Assembly (NCBI RefSeq): GCF_035917455.1
Contig: NZ_CP109078.1
Span: 5,378,001 to 5,442,000 of the forward strand
Source: Micromonospora sp. NBC_01796
GTDB lineage: Bacteria; Actinomycetota; Actinomycetes; Mycobacteriales; Micromonosporaceae
Direction of reading: 5' to 3'
DNA: 64,000 nucleotides
The notes below the pieces were generated by a model that saw only the letters and a program-made list of their open reading frames with translations, had not been told where the DNA came from and searched no databases. Within the stretch, counting starts at the first letter, position 1, and each line of letters begins with the position of its first letter. Of this stretch, positions 26,580-38,859 are shown piece by piece. Position numbers and translations under genes: made by a program.

Positions 26580-29500
26580 TCACGCTCCCGGTCCGGGTTC
26601 CGTCGCATCGGGCCGGCGGGTGTCGACCGCGACCAGCCGGAACTCGGCGGTCCGGCGACCGCCGGTCGGGTCGGTCAGCCAGAGCTGCTCGGGTGTCGGC
26701 AGCATCTCGCTCAGCCGCAGGGACGCGTCCGGGCCGGCGCCCTCGACGGTGCGGCGCACCGCGCGGGCGAAGCCGTCGACCGAGGCGAGGCTGGCGAAGT
26801 CGAGGAAGAACGGCTTCTTCTCCACCGGGGTCTTGACGAAGACGTACCGGGGCAGGCCGCGGTCGCGCTGCCAGCGGCGTACCTCGCGGAACCGCTCAGC
26901 CTCGTCGGCAGTACGGGCGAAGTCGAGTCCGGCGGCGGCGAAGCGCCAGTTCTCCCGGGCGATCACCACCCGGTCGACGGTGATCCGGGGCCGGTGGTCG
27001 GCCGGCGGGAGCAGGTCGAAACGCTGGATCAGTTGCAGCATCAGGGCTTCGCCGACAACCTCGGTGAGCGGGAGGGCGTACTTGCCGTCCCGGGTCCGTA
27101 CGGTCAGCGTCCCGTCCCGCGACTCCAGTACGCAGTCCGCCACCGCGACCGCCGTACGCGGATCCAGTCCGCAGCTGTCGTGCCCGAAGACCAGGCGCAG
27201 GTCCCGGTCGGTGATCAGCTTGTCGGTCAGCCGGGACGGTGCCCCGCCCTCCTCGCCGGTCGCGGCCAGCACGACCCGGGCGCCGGGCAGGTCCGCCCGC
27301 ATCGCGGCGACCAGCTCCTCCGGCTGCGGGTGCTGGGCCATGAACAGGGCGGAGCGCAGTGTGTTCACCCCGGGGTGGACCTCGCCCACCACCCACTGGA
27401 AGTCGCCCCGGCCGATCGCCTCGGTGCCGTCGGCGACCAGCATCACGTCCGGCGAGTGCTGGTACGCGCCGATCCAGCCCGGTCGGGGTGCGGCGAACGC
27501 GGCGGCCACCCGGTCGGCGATGCTCGCCGAGTCGAGCTGGATCCGCCGTTGCCCGTCGAGGTCCGGCAGCAGCCGGCTCCACCGGTCCTGCAACCCCCGG
27601 ATCACCGGTGCGATCAGCCGTTCCGGCAGGTCGAACAGGAGGTCGTTGGCCCAGAGCCAGAAGTCGGCGAACGGCACCGTGGTCTGCGCGGTCCGGCCGA
27701 CCAGTTCGGTGTACCGCTCCCGGCAGGCGCGGCCGAACAGGGCGGTCCCGGCGAAGGTGAACCAGCGGGCACTCTCCAGCAGCAGGCTCAGCGCCGGCCA
27801 GAGGGTGCCCATCAGGTCGGTGGAGAGGGTCACCCGGTCCCCGGCCCGGCAGTCCTCGTAGACGAGGGTGCGGCCGGCGTACACCCTGCCGGCCCGGCGG
27901 GTCGCGGCGGCGCCGGTCAGCTCGGTGAACGTGGTGTCGAGTCCGGCCAGGGCGGCGCCGAGCCGGTCGGCGTCGCCGGCCGCCGCGGCGACCGCGTCCC
28001 GGGCCCGGACCAGGTCGTCGAGGGCGTGCAGCGCCGGTTCGCGTACGGCGGGGTCGGTGACCGCGTCGAGCCGTTTCCGGACCGCCCGCTCGGGGAAGAG
28101 GTCCTCCTTCGGCACCTCCAGCGACCAGGTCACCCGGTGTGCGTCGCGCAGCTCGGCCAGCAGCCGGTACACCTCGTCCGGCGAGGTCAGCCCGGTGCTC
28201 GGGTCGGCGACCAGCTCGGCCGCGATCTCCAACGCGGTACGCGTCCCGTCGGCGGCGGCGAGCAGCCGGGCGGTCACCGGGGGCAGCGGTGCCGGTGGGG
28301 TGAGCGGCAGCAGCAGGTGGTCGTCGAGCACGCTCAGGAACGGCAGCCGGCGCGGGATCAGCCACGGGGCGAGCCGTGGGTCGCGTTCGGTGAGCGCGTC
28401 CGCGAGCCCGCTCATCGCCCAGTTCTCGAAGTAGACCGTACGGGCGGCCAGCGGCTTCGGGCCGTGTTCGATCCGCAGCCCGGTCCCGCCCGGAGCGACG
28501 GTGGCCCAGCCGACCGGGCCGAAGAAGCCGATGGTGTCGTTCTTGACGCAGTACCGCTGGAGGTAGGTGGCGACCAGTGCCTCGTGCTGCCGGTGCTTGG
28601 AGTCCCGGGCGGCCGGTGGTTCGCCGTCGACCGGCCCGGTCCGGTGCAGCAGCGGGTCCAGGCCGGTACGCAGGGCGTGCCGGTTCTGCCAGGTGACTGC
28701 CTCGCGCAGGAGCGGGTCGGCGGCGGCGGCGCGCAGTCCGGCGCTCCGCCGGGCACTGGCCCGCTCATGTGACCGGGCGAAGGCCAGCCGGTCGGTGCGT
28801 ACCCGGTCGACGGCGTCGGCGAGCGCGGCCCGGTTCTCGGCCAGCAGGGCGGCCAGCGCCGGATCGGCCACCGGTGGCAGCTCGTCCGGGACCACCCCCT
28901 GGCGGACCTGCCGATCGGCCCGGTTCCAGCGGGACCGTTGCTCGGTCGGGGCGGCCCGGCGGGCCCGGTGCAGGTTGTCGGCGAGGGCCCGGCGCACTTC
29001 CGCCAACCGGTCCTCGCCGGCCAGTACGGCATCGGTCTGCTGTACGTGTTCGGGGTCGCCGAGTCCGGTGAGCGGCCCGACCGGGAAGCCGGCGGCGCGC
29101 AGCCCGACCCACCGCCACATCGCCCACGGCCCGGCGCCGGGCCGGACCAGGTGCGCCGGACCGGGGACGGTTTCCGCGACCGGCTCGGTCACCGGCGCCG
29201 GTTGTCCGTCGCCGGTCGACGCCGGCAGCGGATCGTTGACCGGTGCCGGTCGCGGGGTGGTGAGGGTGGCGGTGCCGGTGCGGTAGGCGCCCCGGTCGCG
29301 GGCGGTGATGCGTACCGGCGGGGGTTCGGGGGTGGCCCGCCGGCGGTCGATCTCGGCGGCGAGCGAGGCCAGGTTGTGCTGGTCGTACACGGCGCGCACC
29401 GGCAGGTCGACACCGAAGCGCTCGGCGGCGAGGAAGGCCAGCCGGGTGGCGAGCAGCGAGTTCCCGCCGAGGGCGAAGAAGTCGTCCTCGGCCCGGCCCA

Positions 29501-32500
29501 CCTCGGCCCCGAGCAGGTCGCCCCAGAGGGCGGCGAGCAGGACCTGGGTCGGGTCGGTCAACGGCCGCTCCGGAGCCGGCCGAGCAGTCAGGGTCGGGGC
29601 GGGCAGCGCGTTCCGGTCCACCTTGCCGTTGCGGTTGAGCGGCAGCTTCGGCAGCAGGACGTACCCGGCCGGGCGGAGGTAGACGGGCAGGTGCGCGACC
29701 GCGTACGCGTCGAGTTGCGGTTCGTCCAGCGTCGCCGTACCGACCGAGCCGGGGCTGACGTACGCGACCAGCCGGCGGCGCTCGCCGTCACCGTGCACCA
29801 CCACGGCGACCTCACCGACTAGCGGGTGGGCCCGCAGGACCGCCTCCGCCTCGGCCGGCTCCACCCGGAAGCCTCTGATCTTGACCTGGCGGTCGATCCG
29901 GCCGAGGAACTCCAGCGTGCCGTCCGGACTCCACCGGACCCGGTCCCCGGTGCGGTACATCCTGGCGCCGGGGCGGGGGTCGAACGGGTCGGGCAGGAAC
30001 CGCTCGGCGGTACGGCCGGGTTCGCCCAGGTAACCCCGGGCCAGGCCGTCGCCGCCCGTGTACAGCTCACCGGGCACCCCGACCGGGACCGGCCGGAGCA
30101 GTCCGTCGAGGACGTAGACCGTGCTGCGGGGCACCGGCCGCCCGATCGGCACCGGTGCCGGTACGGCGGCCGGGTCGGTCATCGGGTGGCAGCAGGTGAA
30201 GGTGGTGTTCTCGGTCGGCCCGTACCCGTTGACCAGGGGTCGACCGGCGCGGACCCGCAGTGCGGCGCGGACCGCGCCGGGGTCGAGCACGTCGCCGCCG
30301 GCCAGCAGTTGGTCCACTCCGGCCAGCGCGCCGGGGTCCTGCTCGACGACCTGGTGGAACAGCCCGGCGGTCAGCCAGAGCACGCTGATCCGCTCGGCCC
30401 GCAGCAGCCGGGCGATCTCCGCCGGCCCGAGCGGGTCGGGCGGGGCGACCACCAGACGACCGCCGTTGAGCAGGCTGCCCCAGAGTTCCAGGGTGGCGGC
30501 GTCGAAGGCGGCCGAGGCGAGGTGCAGGACCGTCTGGTCGGGGCCGAGGCGCAGGTAGCCCGGCTCGTGCACCAGGCGCAGCACGGCCCGGTGCGGCACG
30601 CCCACACCCTTGGGTGTCCCGGTGGAGCCCGAGGTGTAGTTGACGTAGGCCAGGCTCTCCGGCCGGGTGGGGCGCTCGGGGGCGGTGGTCGGAAGTCCGG
30701 CCAGTTCGGCGTCGATCCGGTCGAGGTCGATCGTCCGGGCGCCGTCGGGCAGCGGGGGAGCGCCCCCGATCGCGGCCGGGCCGACGCCGGTCGCGGTCAG
30801 CACCACCGGGTCGCCGGCCGCGGCCAGCAGATCCCCGGTCCGGGCCGGCGGGTTCGCCGGGTCGAGCGGCAGGTACGCCGCGCCGGCCCTGACCACGGCC
30901 AGCAGGGTGAGGACCAGCCGTACGGACCGGGGCAGGGCGACCGCCACCTGCTGGTCCGGGGTGACCCCGCGCCGGATCAGCAGGTGGGCGAGCTGGTTGG
31001 CGCGTGCGTCGAGTTCGGCATAGGTGAGGGTGCCGTCCACTCCGGTCACCGCGACCGCGTCGGGTCGTTCCCGCACCCGTTCGGCGAAGCGGTCACCGAT
31101 GGTGCCGGTCGCCTCGGTGGCGGTGTCGGCGAGCCGGTCGTGGCCGGCCCATTCGCGGGTGAGCCGGTGTTCCTCGGTCGGGTCGAACAGCGGCAGCGCG
31201 GCCACCGGTGTGTCCAGCCCGGAGGCGAGGCCGACCAGCAGGTTGGTGAAGTGGCGCAGCATCGCGTCGGCGGCGGCGTCGGTGCACCGGCGCCGGTCGT
31301 GGTAGAGCAGCACCCGCAGTACCGGTTCGCCGAAGACGCAGACGGTCACCGGCGGACCGGGGTGCCGGAGCACCCGGGCGGTACGCCCGTTCCAGTCCGG
31401 GACCGAGCCGCGCAGCGCGGTCTGCAGGTCGCGGTGCTCGTACATGAGCAGGCTCTCGAAGAGCGGTTCGCTCGGCGGCAGTTCGCTCCAGCGCTGTACG
31501 GCGGTGAGCGGGGCGACCTGGTGGGACCGGACGGCGTCGATCTGGGCCCGTACCTCGACCAGCCAGTCCCGTACCGTCCGCCGGGGGTGCACGTCGATCC
31601 GCAGCGGCACCGTGTTGATCAACATGCCGATGATCGTGTCGGCCTGTTCGATGCTGCCCCGGCGGCAGCTCCGGACCGCGCCGAACACCACGTCCTGCTC
31701 GCCGCTGTACCGGTGCAGCAGCACCGCCCAGGCGGCGTTCACCAGGGTGCTCAGCGGTACGCCGACCGCCTGCGCGGTCCGCTCCAGGGCGGCGCTGTCG
31801 GCGGGGTCGAGCGTACGGGTGAGTTCCCGTACCGAGTCCGGTTCGCGCGGCGGGATGTCGGCGGCCGGTCGCAGTGGCAGCGGTGTCGGCACCGTGACCC
31901 CGCTCAGCCGGGTACGCCAGAACCGCTGGTCGGCGGCGAGCGGCCGTTCTCCGGCCCAGACCGCGAAGTCCTGGAACGGCCGGCGGGCCACGGGTACGGG
32001 GGTGTTCCCGGCGACGATCGCGGCGTACTCGTTGAACACCTCGGTCAGCAGCAGGTGCACCGAGCGGCCGTCGAGGATCACATGGTGCAGGCTGAAGACG
32101 ATGGTGTGCCGGTCGGCCGCGTGCTCGATCAGGCCGACCCGGACCAGGGGGGCGGTCGCCGGGTCGAACTCGCGGGACCGGTCGACGGCGAGGAACCGGT
32201 CCAGTCGCGCCTGCCGGTCCGGAGGGCCGTCGGTGCTCTCGTCGCGCCAGTCGTACCGGTGCACCGGAATGGTGACCTCGGGGTGCACCCGCTGGGTGGC
32301 CCGGTCCTGGGCGAGCCAACTGAACGTGGTCCGCAGGGCCGGGTGACGCCGGGTCGCGGCCTGCCAGGCGGCGGTCATGACGACCTGGTCGAGCGGTTCC
32401 GGCCAGTCGATCACGACCTGGAGGATGTCGACGCCCGAGCCGGGCTCGAAGCGGTTGTGGAACAGCAGTCCCTGCTGCAAAGCCAGTACGTCGTAGCACT

Positions 32501-32570
32501 CACCGTCTGGTTGCGCGGCGTTCGGTTGGTCGTCATCGACCTCGGTTGCGCTACTGCTGGTCGACCGCAC
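26580..32570 (-). CDS. NRPS module C-A-T fused to a lantibiotic-dehydratase (LanB N-type) domain
   Basis: 1996 residues. GTG start chosen because AGGAGG lies 10 nt upstream. Condensation domain about 25-450 (HHVILDGRS near 161). Adenylation domain about 490-985 with code D-A-L-W-L-G-G-T-F-K, a valine code. Carrier LGGNS (Ser about 1038). A Pro/Thr-rich linker leads to about 850 residues matching the N-terminal domain of lanthipeptide dehydratases: [13 protein letters not shown] at 1339-1351 at the position of the LanB R..R.TP.G motif, and the end block [28 protein letters not shown]. No SpaB_C elimination domain is visible. LanB enzymes use aminoacyl-tRNA; here the domain may act on a carrier-bound residue. 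First enzyme of the operon, needing MbtH. No characterised homologue of this fusion is known to me. Confidence 0.9.
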   Translation of the reverse strand: MRSTSSSATEVDDDQPNAAQPDGECYDVLALQQGLLFHNRFEPGSGVDILQVVIDWPEPLDQVVMTAAWQAATRRHPALRTTFSWLAQDRATQRVHPEVTIPVHRYDWRDESTDGPPDRQARLDRFLAVDRSREFDPATAPLVRVGLIEHAADRHTIVFSLHHVILDGRSVHLLLTEVFNEYAAIVAGNTPVPVARRPFQDFAVWAGERPLAADQRFWRTRLSGVTVPTPLPLRPAADIPPREPDSVRELTRTLDPADSAALERTAQAVGVPLSTLVNAAWAVLLHRYSGEQDVVFGAVRSCRRGSIEQADTIIGMLINTVPLRIDVHPRRTVRDWLVEVRAQIDAVRSHQVAPLTAVQRWSELPPSEPLFESLLMYEHRDLQTALRGSVPDWNGRTARVLRHPGPPVTVCVFGEPVLRVLLYHDRRRCTDAAADAMLRHFTNLLVGLASGLDTPVAALPLFDPTEEHRLTREWAGHDRLADTATEATGTIGDRFAERVRERPDAVAVTGVDGTLTYAELDARANQLAHLLIRRGVTPDQQVAVALPRSVRLVLTLLAVVRAGAAYLPLDPANPPARTGDLLAAAGDPVVLTATGVGPAAIGGAPPLPDGARTIDLDRIDAELAGLPTTAPERPTRPESLAYVNYTSGSTGTPKGVGVPHRAVLRLVHEPGYLRLGPDQTVLHLASAAFDAATLELWGSLLNGGRLVVAPPDPLGPAEIARLLRAERISVLWLTAGLFHQVVEQDPGALAGVDQLLAGGDVLDPGAVRAALRVRAGRPLVNGYGPTENTTFTCCHPMTDPAAVPAPVPIGRPVPRSTVYVLDGLLRPVPVGVPGELYTGGDGLARGYLGEPGRTAERFLPDPFDPRPGARMYRTGDRVRWSPDGTLEFLGRIDRQVKIRGFRVEPAEAEAVLRAHPLVGEVAVVVHGDGERRRLVAYVSPGSVGTATLDEPQLDAYAVAHLPVYLRPAGYVLLPKLPLNRNGKVDRNALPAPTLTARPAPERPLTDPTQVLLAALWGDLLGAEVGRAEDDFFALGGNSLLATRLAFLAAERFGVDLPVRAVYDQHNLASLAAEIDRRRATPEPPPVRITARDRGAYRTGTATLTTPRPAPVNDPLPASTGDGQPAPVTEPVAETVPGPAHLVRPGAGPWAMWRWVGLRAAGFPVGPLTGLGDPEHVQQTDAVLAGEDRLAEVRRALADNLHRARRAAPTEQRSRWNRADRQVRQGVVPDELPPVADPALAALLAENRAALADAVDRVRTDRLAFARSHERASARRSAGLRAAAADPLLREAVTWQNRHALRTGLDPLLHRTGPVDGEPPAARDSKHRQHEALVATYLQRYCVKNDTIGFFGPVGWATVAPGGTGLRIEHGPKPLAARTVYFENWAMSGLADALTERDPRLAPWLIPRRLPFLSVLDDHLLLPLTPPAPLPPVTARLLAAADGTRTALEIAAELVADPSTGLTSPDEVYRLLAELRDAHRVTWSLEVPKEDLFPERAVRKRLDAVTDPAVREPALHALDDLVRARDAVAAAAGDADRLGAALAGLDTTFTELTGAAATRRAGRVYAGRTLVYEDCRAGDRVTLSTDLMGTLWPALSLLLESARWFTFAGTALFGRACRERYTELVGRTAQTTVPFADFWLWANDLLFDLPERLIAPVIRGLQDRWSRLLPDLDGQRRIQLDSASIADRVAAAFAAPRPGWIGAYQHSPDVMLVADGTEAIGRGDFQWVVGEVHPGVNTLRSALFMAQHPQPEELVAAMRADLPGARVVLAATGEEGGAPSRLTDKLITDRDLRLVFGHDSCGLDPRTAVAVADCVLESRDGTLTVRTRDGKYALPLTEVVGEALMLQLIQRFDLLPPADHRPRITVDRVVIARENWRFAAAGLDFARTADEAERFREVRRWQRDRGLPRYVFVKTPVEKKPFFLDFASLASVDGFARAVRRTVEGAGPDASLRLSEMLPTPEQLWLTDPTGGRRTAEFRLVAVDTRRPDATEPGPGA

Positions 32571-32725
32571 GGTCTGCTTTCCTCCTTTAGTGATGCGGCC
32601 TGCTTTGTCGGCGCACCATGAAATGTCGCCGGTTAATGCACGCCGGTGCTCGGTCGGGCACACGAGGGCATCGCGAGGCGGTCGGAAAGGTGGAAGATTT
32701 CGCGCTGGTATCGGGGGTGCCCAAA

Positions 32726-32754
32726 AAAATACGAGAGCCATTCAGATCTGTCAA
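32726..32754 (-). promoter_or_regulatory. Consensus sigma-70-type promoter of the NRPS operon
   Basis: On the minus strand TTGACA (32754-32749) and TATTTT (32731-32726) are separated by exactly 17 nt. The match to the primary sigma consensus is unusually good for this GC-rich genome. The predicted start is near 32719, giving a leader of about 149 nt before the GTG at 32570. No regulator gene lies within the cluster. Confidence 0.75.
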
Positions 32755-33029
32755 CACTGGGGCGCGACCGGGCCAGCGTGGCGTCAGGTAGGGAGATAGG
32801 AGCCGATTTGACCACATTCTCTATGACAAAAAGCCACGAAGTTGTCGTTACCCGGCCCTGTCCGTGTTGGGGGTACCCATTCAAGAATGCCGGACCCGGT
32901 GGGGTCCATCGTGGTTGCCGGTCGGCCCGGGTGGCCGCCATTCGTTGCAAAAAACAAAAGAAGATTAATGATTCCGTACGGATCCAAGGTGCATTCGCGG
33001 GCGCGCTGCTCATTCCCGTCTTGGCATAC

Positions 33030-33061
33030 AAAAACGGGCGCCTCGAACAATCGAGACGCCC
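33030..33061 (-). terminator. Intrinsic terminator of mbtH
   Basis: On the minus strand an 11-bp stem (33061-33051 with 33046-33036, one wobble), a TTGT loop, then a run of five T (33034-33030). It starts about 20 nt after the mbtH stop. It is one of the few classic T-tract terminators in the window and separates mbtH from the NRPS transcript. Confidence 0.8.
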
Positions 33062-33081
33062 GCTCGCGGTTGCGAACCGGA

Positions 33082-33291
33082 TCACACCCTGGCGGTCAGC
33101 CACTCCCGCAGGCCCCGCGGACGCAGATCGGTCCACACCTCGTCTATGTGGGCCAGGCAGGTCGCCCGGTCACCCTCGACCCCGGCCCGCTGCCAACCCG
33201 GTGGCGGCTCGGACCCGACCGGCCAGATAGAGTACTGCTCTTCGTCGTTGACAACTACGTGGTAGCGACGCTGATCCTCGGCTTCTTCCAC
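33082..33291 (-). CDS. MbtH-like protein
   Basis: 69 residues if started at GTG 33291; GTG codons at 33297 and 33306 are in frame, but only 33291 has a GGAG at the right distance (7 nt). MbtH proteins bind NRPS adenylation domains and are needed for their folding or activity. The signature is complete: NDEEQYSIWP, PPPGW, then CLAHIDEVWTDLRP with the conserved Trp residues. It is upstream of the NRPS genes on the same strand but has its own terminator, so its dose can be set separately. It may serve all four adenylation domains here. Confidence 0.92.
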   Translation of the reverse strand: MEEAEDQRRYHVVVNDEEQYSIWPVGSEPPPGWQRAGVEGDRATCLAHIDEVWTDLRPRGLREWLTARV

Positions 33292-33341
33292 GGGCACACT
33301 CCACACATGGGGGGCTCGGCGGCCTGGGACAGTGACTGGTG

Positions 33342-33347
33342 ACTATA
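33342..33347 (-). promoter_or_regulatory. Probable -10 element for mbtH
   Basis: TATAGT on the minus strand (33347-33342) would give a start near 33335 and a leader of about 45 nt containing GGAG. No clear -35 was found at 17 nt. Confidence 0.4.
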
Positions 33348-33418
33348 CATCGATCCCGCGAGCACGGTGCCGATCGACGATCGGCGTTCGTCGTACGCGC
33401 GCGGCTTGGGGGTAACAG

Positions 33419-34348
33419 GTGAGCGAGCGCGGCGGCGCGCACGGATCACGCTCGGAGGACACCGCGGCCGACGCGGTGCCGAGCCGGTCCGAGACCGATC
33501 TCGTCGTGGTCACCGGGGTCTCCGGCGGCGGTCGCAGCACGGTGGCCCGGGCCCTGGAGAACGTCGGCTTCTACGTGGTGGACAACCTGCCGCAGGCGCT
33601 GATGCTGGACATGGCCGAGCTGGCCTTCCAGGCCGGCGGGACCACCCGGCAGACGGCGATGGTGCTGGACGTACGCAGTCGCGCCTTCTCCACCGACCTG
33701 TCCGGGGCCATCCGGGCGCTCAAGGAGCGCGGCTTCCAGCCCCGGGTGGTCTTCGTCGACGCCGACGACGAGGTGCTGATCCGCCGCTTCGAGAGCGTCC
33801 GGCGCTCGCACCCGCTCCAGGGTGACGGGCGGCTCGCCGACGGCATCGCGGTCGAGCGCGGCCTGCTCGAGGAGGCCCGCGAGCAGGCCGACGTGATCAT
33901 CGACACCAGCCATCTCAACGTCAACCAGCTCCGCAGCCGGATCGAGGAGCTCTTCGGCGGTGAGGACGCCCGGCGGCTCAAGGTCACCGTGCTCTCCTTC
34001 GGCTTCAAGTACGGGCTGCCCCCGGACGCCGACTTCGTGCTCGACGCCCGGTTCCTGCCGAACCCGTACTGGGTACCGGAGCTGCGCGAGCACAACGGGC
34101 GGGAGGAAGCGGTGAGCCGGTACGTGCTGGGCCAGCATGGTGCGACGACCTTCGTCGAGACGTACGCCCGCCTGATCAACGCGACCGCGCCCGGCTTCGA
34201 GCGTGAGGGCAAGCGGTACCTGACCGTCGCGGTCGGCTGCACCGGCGGCAAGCACCGCAGCGTGGCGATCGCGGAGGAACTCGCCAGCCGGCTGCGCCAG
34301 GCCCGGCTGGCCGCCAACGCCCAGCACCGCGACCTGGGCCGCGAGTGA
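33419..34348 (+). CDS. rapZ: RNase adapter protein RapZ
   Basis: 309 residues, P-loop nucleotide-binding protein of the RapZ/YvcJ family. Walker A is GVSGGGRST (residues about 33-41), the DNLPQAL segment follows, and the C-terminal GCTGGKHRSV signature is present. In E. coli RapZ controls GlmS through small RNAs. In actinobacteria the role is less clear and probably links to cell-envelope sugar metabolism. It heads the rapZ-yvcK-whiA operon, overlapping yvcK by 4 bp. A Ser/Asp-rich N-terminal extension of about 25 residues precedes the fold. Confidence 0.95.
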   Translation: MSERGGAHGSRSEDTAADAVPSRSETDLVVVTGVSGGGRSTVARALENVGFYVVDNLPQALMLDMAELAFQAGGTTRQTAMVLDVRSRAFSTDLSGAIRALKERGFQPRVVFVDADDEVLIRRFESVRRSHPLQGDGRLADGIAVERGLLEEAREQADVIIDTSHLNVNQLRSRIEELFGGEDARRLKVTVLSFGFKYGLPPDADFVLDARFLPNPYWVPELREHNGREEAVSRYVLGQHGATTFVETYARLINATAPGFEREGKRYLTVAVGCTGGKHRSVAIAEELASRLRQARLAANAQHRDLGRE

Positions 34349-35322
34349 CGGCGATCAAGGTCGTCGCGTTCGGTGGCGGCCACGGCCTGTCGGCGTCCCT
34401 GCGGGCCCTGCGCCGGTGCGCGCCCGACCTCGAACTGGACATCACCGCGGTGGTGACCGTCGGTGACGACGGCGGCTCCAGTGGCCGGCTGCGCGCCGAG
34501 CGGGGCGCGCTCCCCCCGGGTGACCTGCGCCAGGCGCTGGTCGCCCTGGCCGCCGAGCACCCGGCCACCCGGCGCAGCGCGGAGCTGTTCCAGCACCGGT
34601 TCACCGCCGGGGGCAACCGGCCGCCCGACGAGGACCCGCTGGCCGGGCACGCCGTCGGCAACCTGGTCCTGCTCGGCCTGATGGAGCAGCTCGGCGACCC
34701 GGTCGCCGCGCTCGACCACGCCGGGGCGATGCTCGGCGCGATCGGGCGGGTGCTGCCCATGTCCTGCCAGCAGATCGGGATCGAGGCGCGGGTACGCGGC
34801 ACCGACCCGACCCGGCCGGAGGCGGTGCAGACCGTACGCGGCCAGCACGCGGTGGCGGTGACCCCGGGACGGGTGGAGTCGGTGCGGCTGACCCCGTCCG
34901 GACCGAGGGCCTGCCGGGAGGCGGTCGTCGCGGTCGGCGAGGCGGACTGGTTGATCTTCGGTCCGGGTAGCTGGTACACCAGCGTGATCCCGCACCTGCT
35001 GGTGCCGGAGCTGGCCGCCGCGATCGTGGCGAGCCCGGCCCGCCGGCTGGTCACCCTGAACCTGGCGAGCGAGCAGGAGACGCTCGGCCTGTCGGTGGCG
35101 GACCACCTGGCCGCGCTGCGCTGGTACCTGCCGGAACTGCGGGTCGATCTGGTTCTTGCCGACGGGAAAGCCGTAGGTGACCCCGAACCGGTCGATCGTG
35201 CGGCAGAATCGCTGGGTGCGCGGCTGGTGCTCGCTCCGGTGGCTGTCCAGGACGGCAGCCCACGACACGATCCCGATGCATTGGGAGCCGCGCTGGTGCC
35301 TGTCCTGGGCGCCGATCGTTAA
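34345..35322 (+). CDS. yvcK: YvcK-family gluconeogenesis factor (UDP-GlcNAc-binding)
   Basis: 325 residues, CofD-like Rossmann fold. The N-terminal VVAFGGGHGLSASL loop and VGDDGGSSGRLR (residues about 37-48) are family signatures. YvcK/CuvA proteins bind UDP-sugars and support cell-wall synthesis on gluconeogenic carbon sources. The GTG start forms a GTGA overlap with rapZ. The rapZ-yvcK-whiA order is conserved across Gram-positive bacteria. Confidence 0.93.
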   Translation: MTAIKVVAFGGGHGLSASLRALRRCAPDLELDITAVVTVGDDGGSSGRLRAERGALPPGDLRQALVALAAEHPATRRSAELFQHRFTAGGNRPPDEDPLAGHAVGNLVLLGLMEQLGDPVAALDHAGAMLGAIGRVLPMSCQQIGIEARVRGTDPTRPEAVQTVRGQHAVAVTPGRVESVRLTPSGPRACREAVVAVGEADWLIFGPGSWYTSVIPHLLVPELAAAIVASPARRLVTLNLASEQETLGLSVADHLAALRWYLPELRVDLVLADGKAVGDPEPVDRAAESLGARLVLAPVAVQDGSPRHDPDALGAALVPVLGADR

Positions 35323-35373
35323 GCACGTACGAATCACCGGCATCATGCCGGAACCGGCCACGAGGTGACGACA

Positions 35374-36354
35374 ATGGCGATGACAGCTGCGGTCAAGGAC
35401 GAGCTGAGCCGGGTCGACGTGCCCAAACCCTGCTGCCGCAGAGCGGAGATGGCCGCCCTGCTGCGGTTCGCGGGCGGCCTGCACATCGTCTCCGGGCGGG
35501 TGGTGGTGGAGGCGGAACTGGACACCGGCTCGGTCGCCCGGCGACTGCGCCGCGAGGTGGCCGAGGTGTACGGCTACCCGAGCGAGATTCACGTACTCGC
35601 CTCCGGTGGGCTGCGCAAGGGCAGCCACTACATCGTCCGGGTGGTCAAGGACGGGGAGGCGCTGGCCCGGCAGACCGGGCTGCTCGACGTCCGGGGTCGG
35701 CCCGTACGCGGTCTGCCGCCGCACGTGGTGGCGGCGAACGTCTGCTGCGCGGTCGCGGCCTGGCGGGGTGCGTTCATGGCGCACGGCTCGCTGACCGAGC
35801 CTGGCCGCTCCTGCGCGCTCGAGATCACCTGCCCCGGCCCGGAGTCGGCGCTGGCCCTGGTCGGCGCGGCCCGCCGGATCGGGATCACCGCCAAGGCCCG
35901 CGAGGTACGCGGCGTCGACCGGGTGGTGGTCAAGGACGGTGACGCGATCGCCGCCCTGCTGACCCGGATCGGTGCCCACGCCAGCGTGCTCGCCTGGGAG
36001 GAACGCCGGGTCCGGCGCGAGGTACGGGCCACCGCCAACCGGTTGGCCAACTTCGACGACGCGAACCTGCGCCGCTCGGCGCGGGCCGCGGTGGCCGCCG
36101 CCGCCCGGGTGACCAGGGCGCTGGAGATCCTCGCCGAGGAGGCGCCCAACCACCTGACCTCGGCCGGGCAGTTGCGGCTGGAGCACCGTCAGGCGTCGTT
36201 GGAGGAGCTGGGCGCGCTGGCCGACCCGCCGCTGACCAAGGACGCGATCGCGGGGCGGATCCGGCGGCTGCTGGCGTTGGCCGACAAGCGGGCGCGGGAC
36301 CTGGGCATCCCGGACACCGAGGCGGCGGTCACGCCGGACATGTTGGCCGTCTGA
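35374..36354 (+). CDS. whiA: Sporulation/cell-division transcription regulator WhiA
   Basis: 326 residues. WhiA combines an N-terminal LAGLIDADG homing-endonuclease-like domain without nuclease function (residues about 1-210) with a C-terminal helix-turn-helix (about 240-320, including [20 protein letters not shown] in pieces). In sporulating actinomycetes it works with WhiB to switch on septation genes. ATG 35374 is favoured because GAGGTG lies 6 nt upstream; GTG 35365 and ATG 35380 are alternatives. Length is normal. Confidence 0.95.
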   Translation: MAMTAAVKDELSRVDVPKPCCRRAEMAALLRFAGGLHIVSGRVVVEAELDTGSVARRLRREVAEVYGYPSEIHVLASGGLRKGSHYIVRVVKDGEALARQTGLLDVRGRPVRGLPPHVVAANVCCAVAAWRGAFMAHGSLTEPGRSCALEITCPGPESALALVGAARRIGITAKAREVRGVDRVVVKDGDAIAALLTRIGAHASVLAWEERRVRREVRATANRLANFDDANLRRSARAAVAAAARVTRALEILAEEAPNHLTSAGQLRLEHRQASLEELGALADPPLTKDAIAGRIRRLLALADKRARDLGIPDTEAAVTPDMLAV

Positions 36355-36412
36355 GGGTTCGGCCGCGGGTGGGTCGGCGCAGGCCGTCCCACCTCGACAG
36401 TGCCCGAAAAAT

Positions 36413-36432
36413 CCCCCGACGGGGGTGGGTTT
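36413..36432 (+). terminator. whiA terminator
   Basis: CCCCC-GAC-GGGGG followed by TGGGTTT, with an A-rich run just 5' of the stem, about 60 nt after whiA. This is the 5' part of the 304-bp whiA-gap gap; the rest holds the gap promoter region and no gene. Confidence 0.5.
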
Positions 36433-36566
36433 ACGCCCCGACGCAACGAGGCGACCCCCGCTCCGATAAGGTACCGAGCGTACGGCGACGGGGCCGGAAC
36501 CGGTTACTCGCGCCGTATTCACCGCCTCGGGCGGTCAGGTCCTCGGACCGCGGCGGGGTGGCCGAT

Positions 36567-36572
36567 TACTAT
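36567..36572 (+). promoter_or_regulatory. Probable -10 element for the gap operon
   Basis: TACTAT at 36567-36572 would start transcription near 36579, about 80 nt before the gap GTG. A second candidate, TAAGGT, is at 36467-36472. No good -35 is visible for either. Confidence 0.4.
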
Positions 36573-36625
36573 CGGCGGCCGACTCCTGCGGTCGGCGCGC
36601 ACACTTCCGACGGCGATCGGGCTGA

Positions 36626-38855
<2,230 letters not shown>

Positions 38856-38859
<4 letters not shown>

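Larger units (their letters stand above)
32571..33081 (-). other. AT-richer intergenic region between mbtH and the NRPS operon
   Basis: 511 bp without a convincing gene. It holds the mbtH terminator (33030-33061), an A/T-rich stretch around 32948-32972, the NRPS promoter (32726-32754), and a leader of about 149 nt ending in the AGGAGG site at 32586-32581. Its composition is clearly lower in GC than the flanking coding DNA. Confidence 0.7.

Noticed and set aside
32633-32671. A 12-codon open frame (MPSCARPSTGVH) in the NRPS leader as a regulatory leader peptide
   Set aside because: It has no ribosome site, no run of regulatory codons and no attenuator-like stem next to it; such short frames arise by chance in GC-rich DNA.
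32571-33081. A possible small RNA, riboswitch or RiPP precursor gene in the AT-richer gap
   Set aside because: Beyond the promoter, terminator and ribosome site I could not find a stable conserved-looking fold or a short gene with a ribosome site, although a LanB-like domain made a precursor peptide worth looking for.
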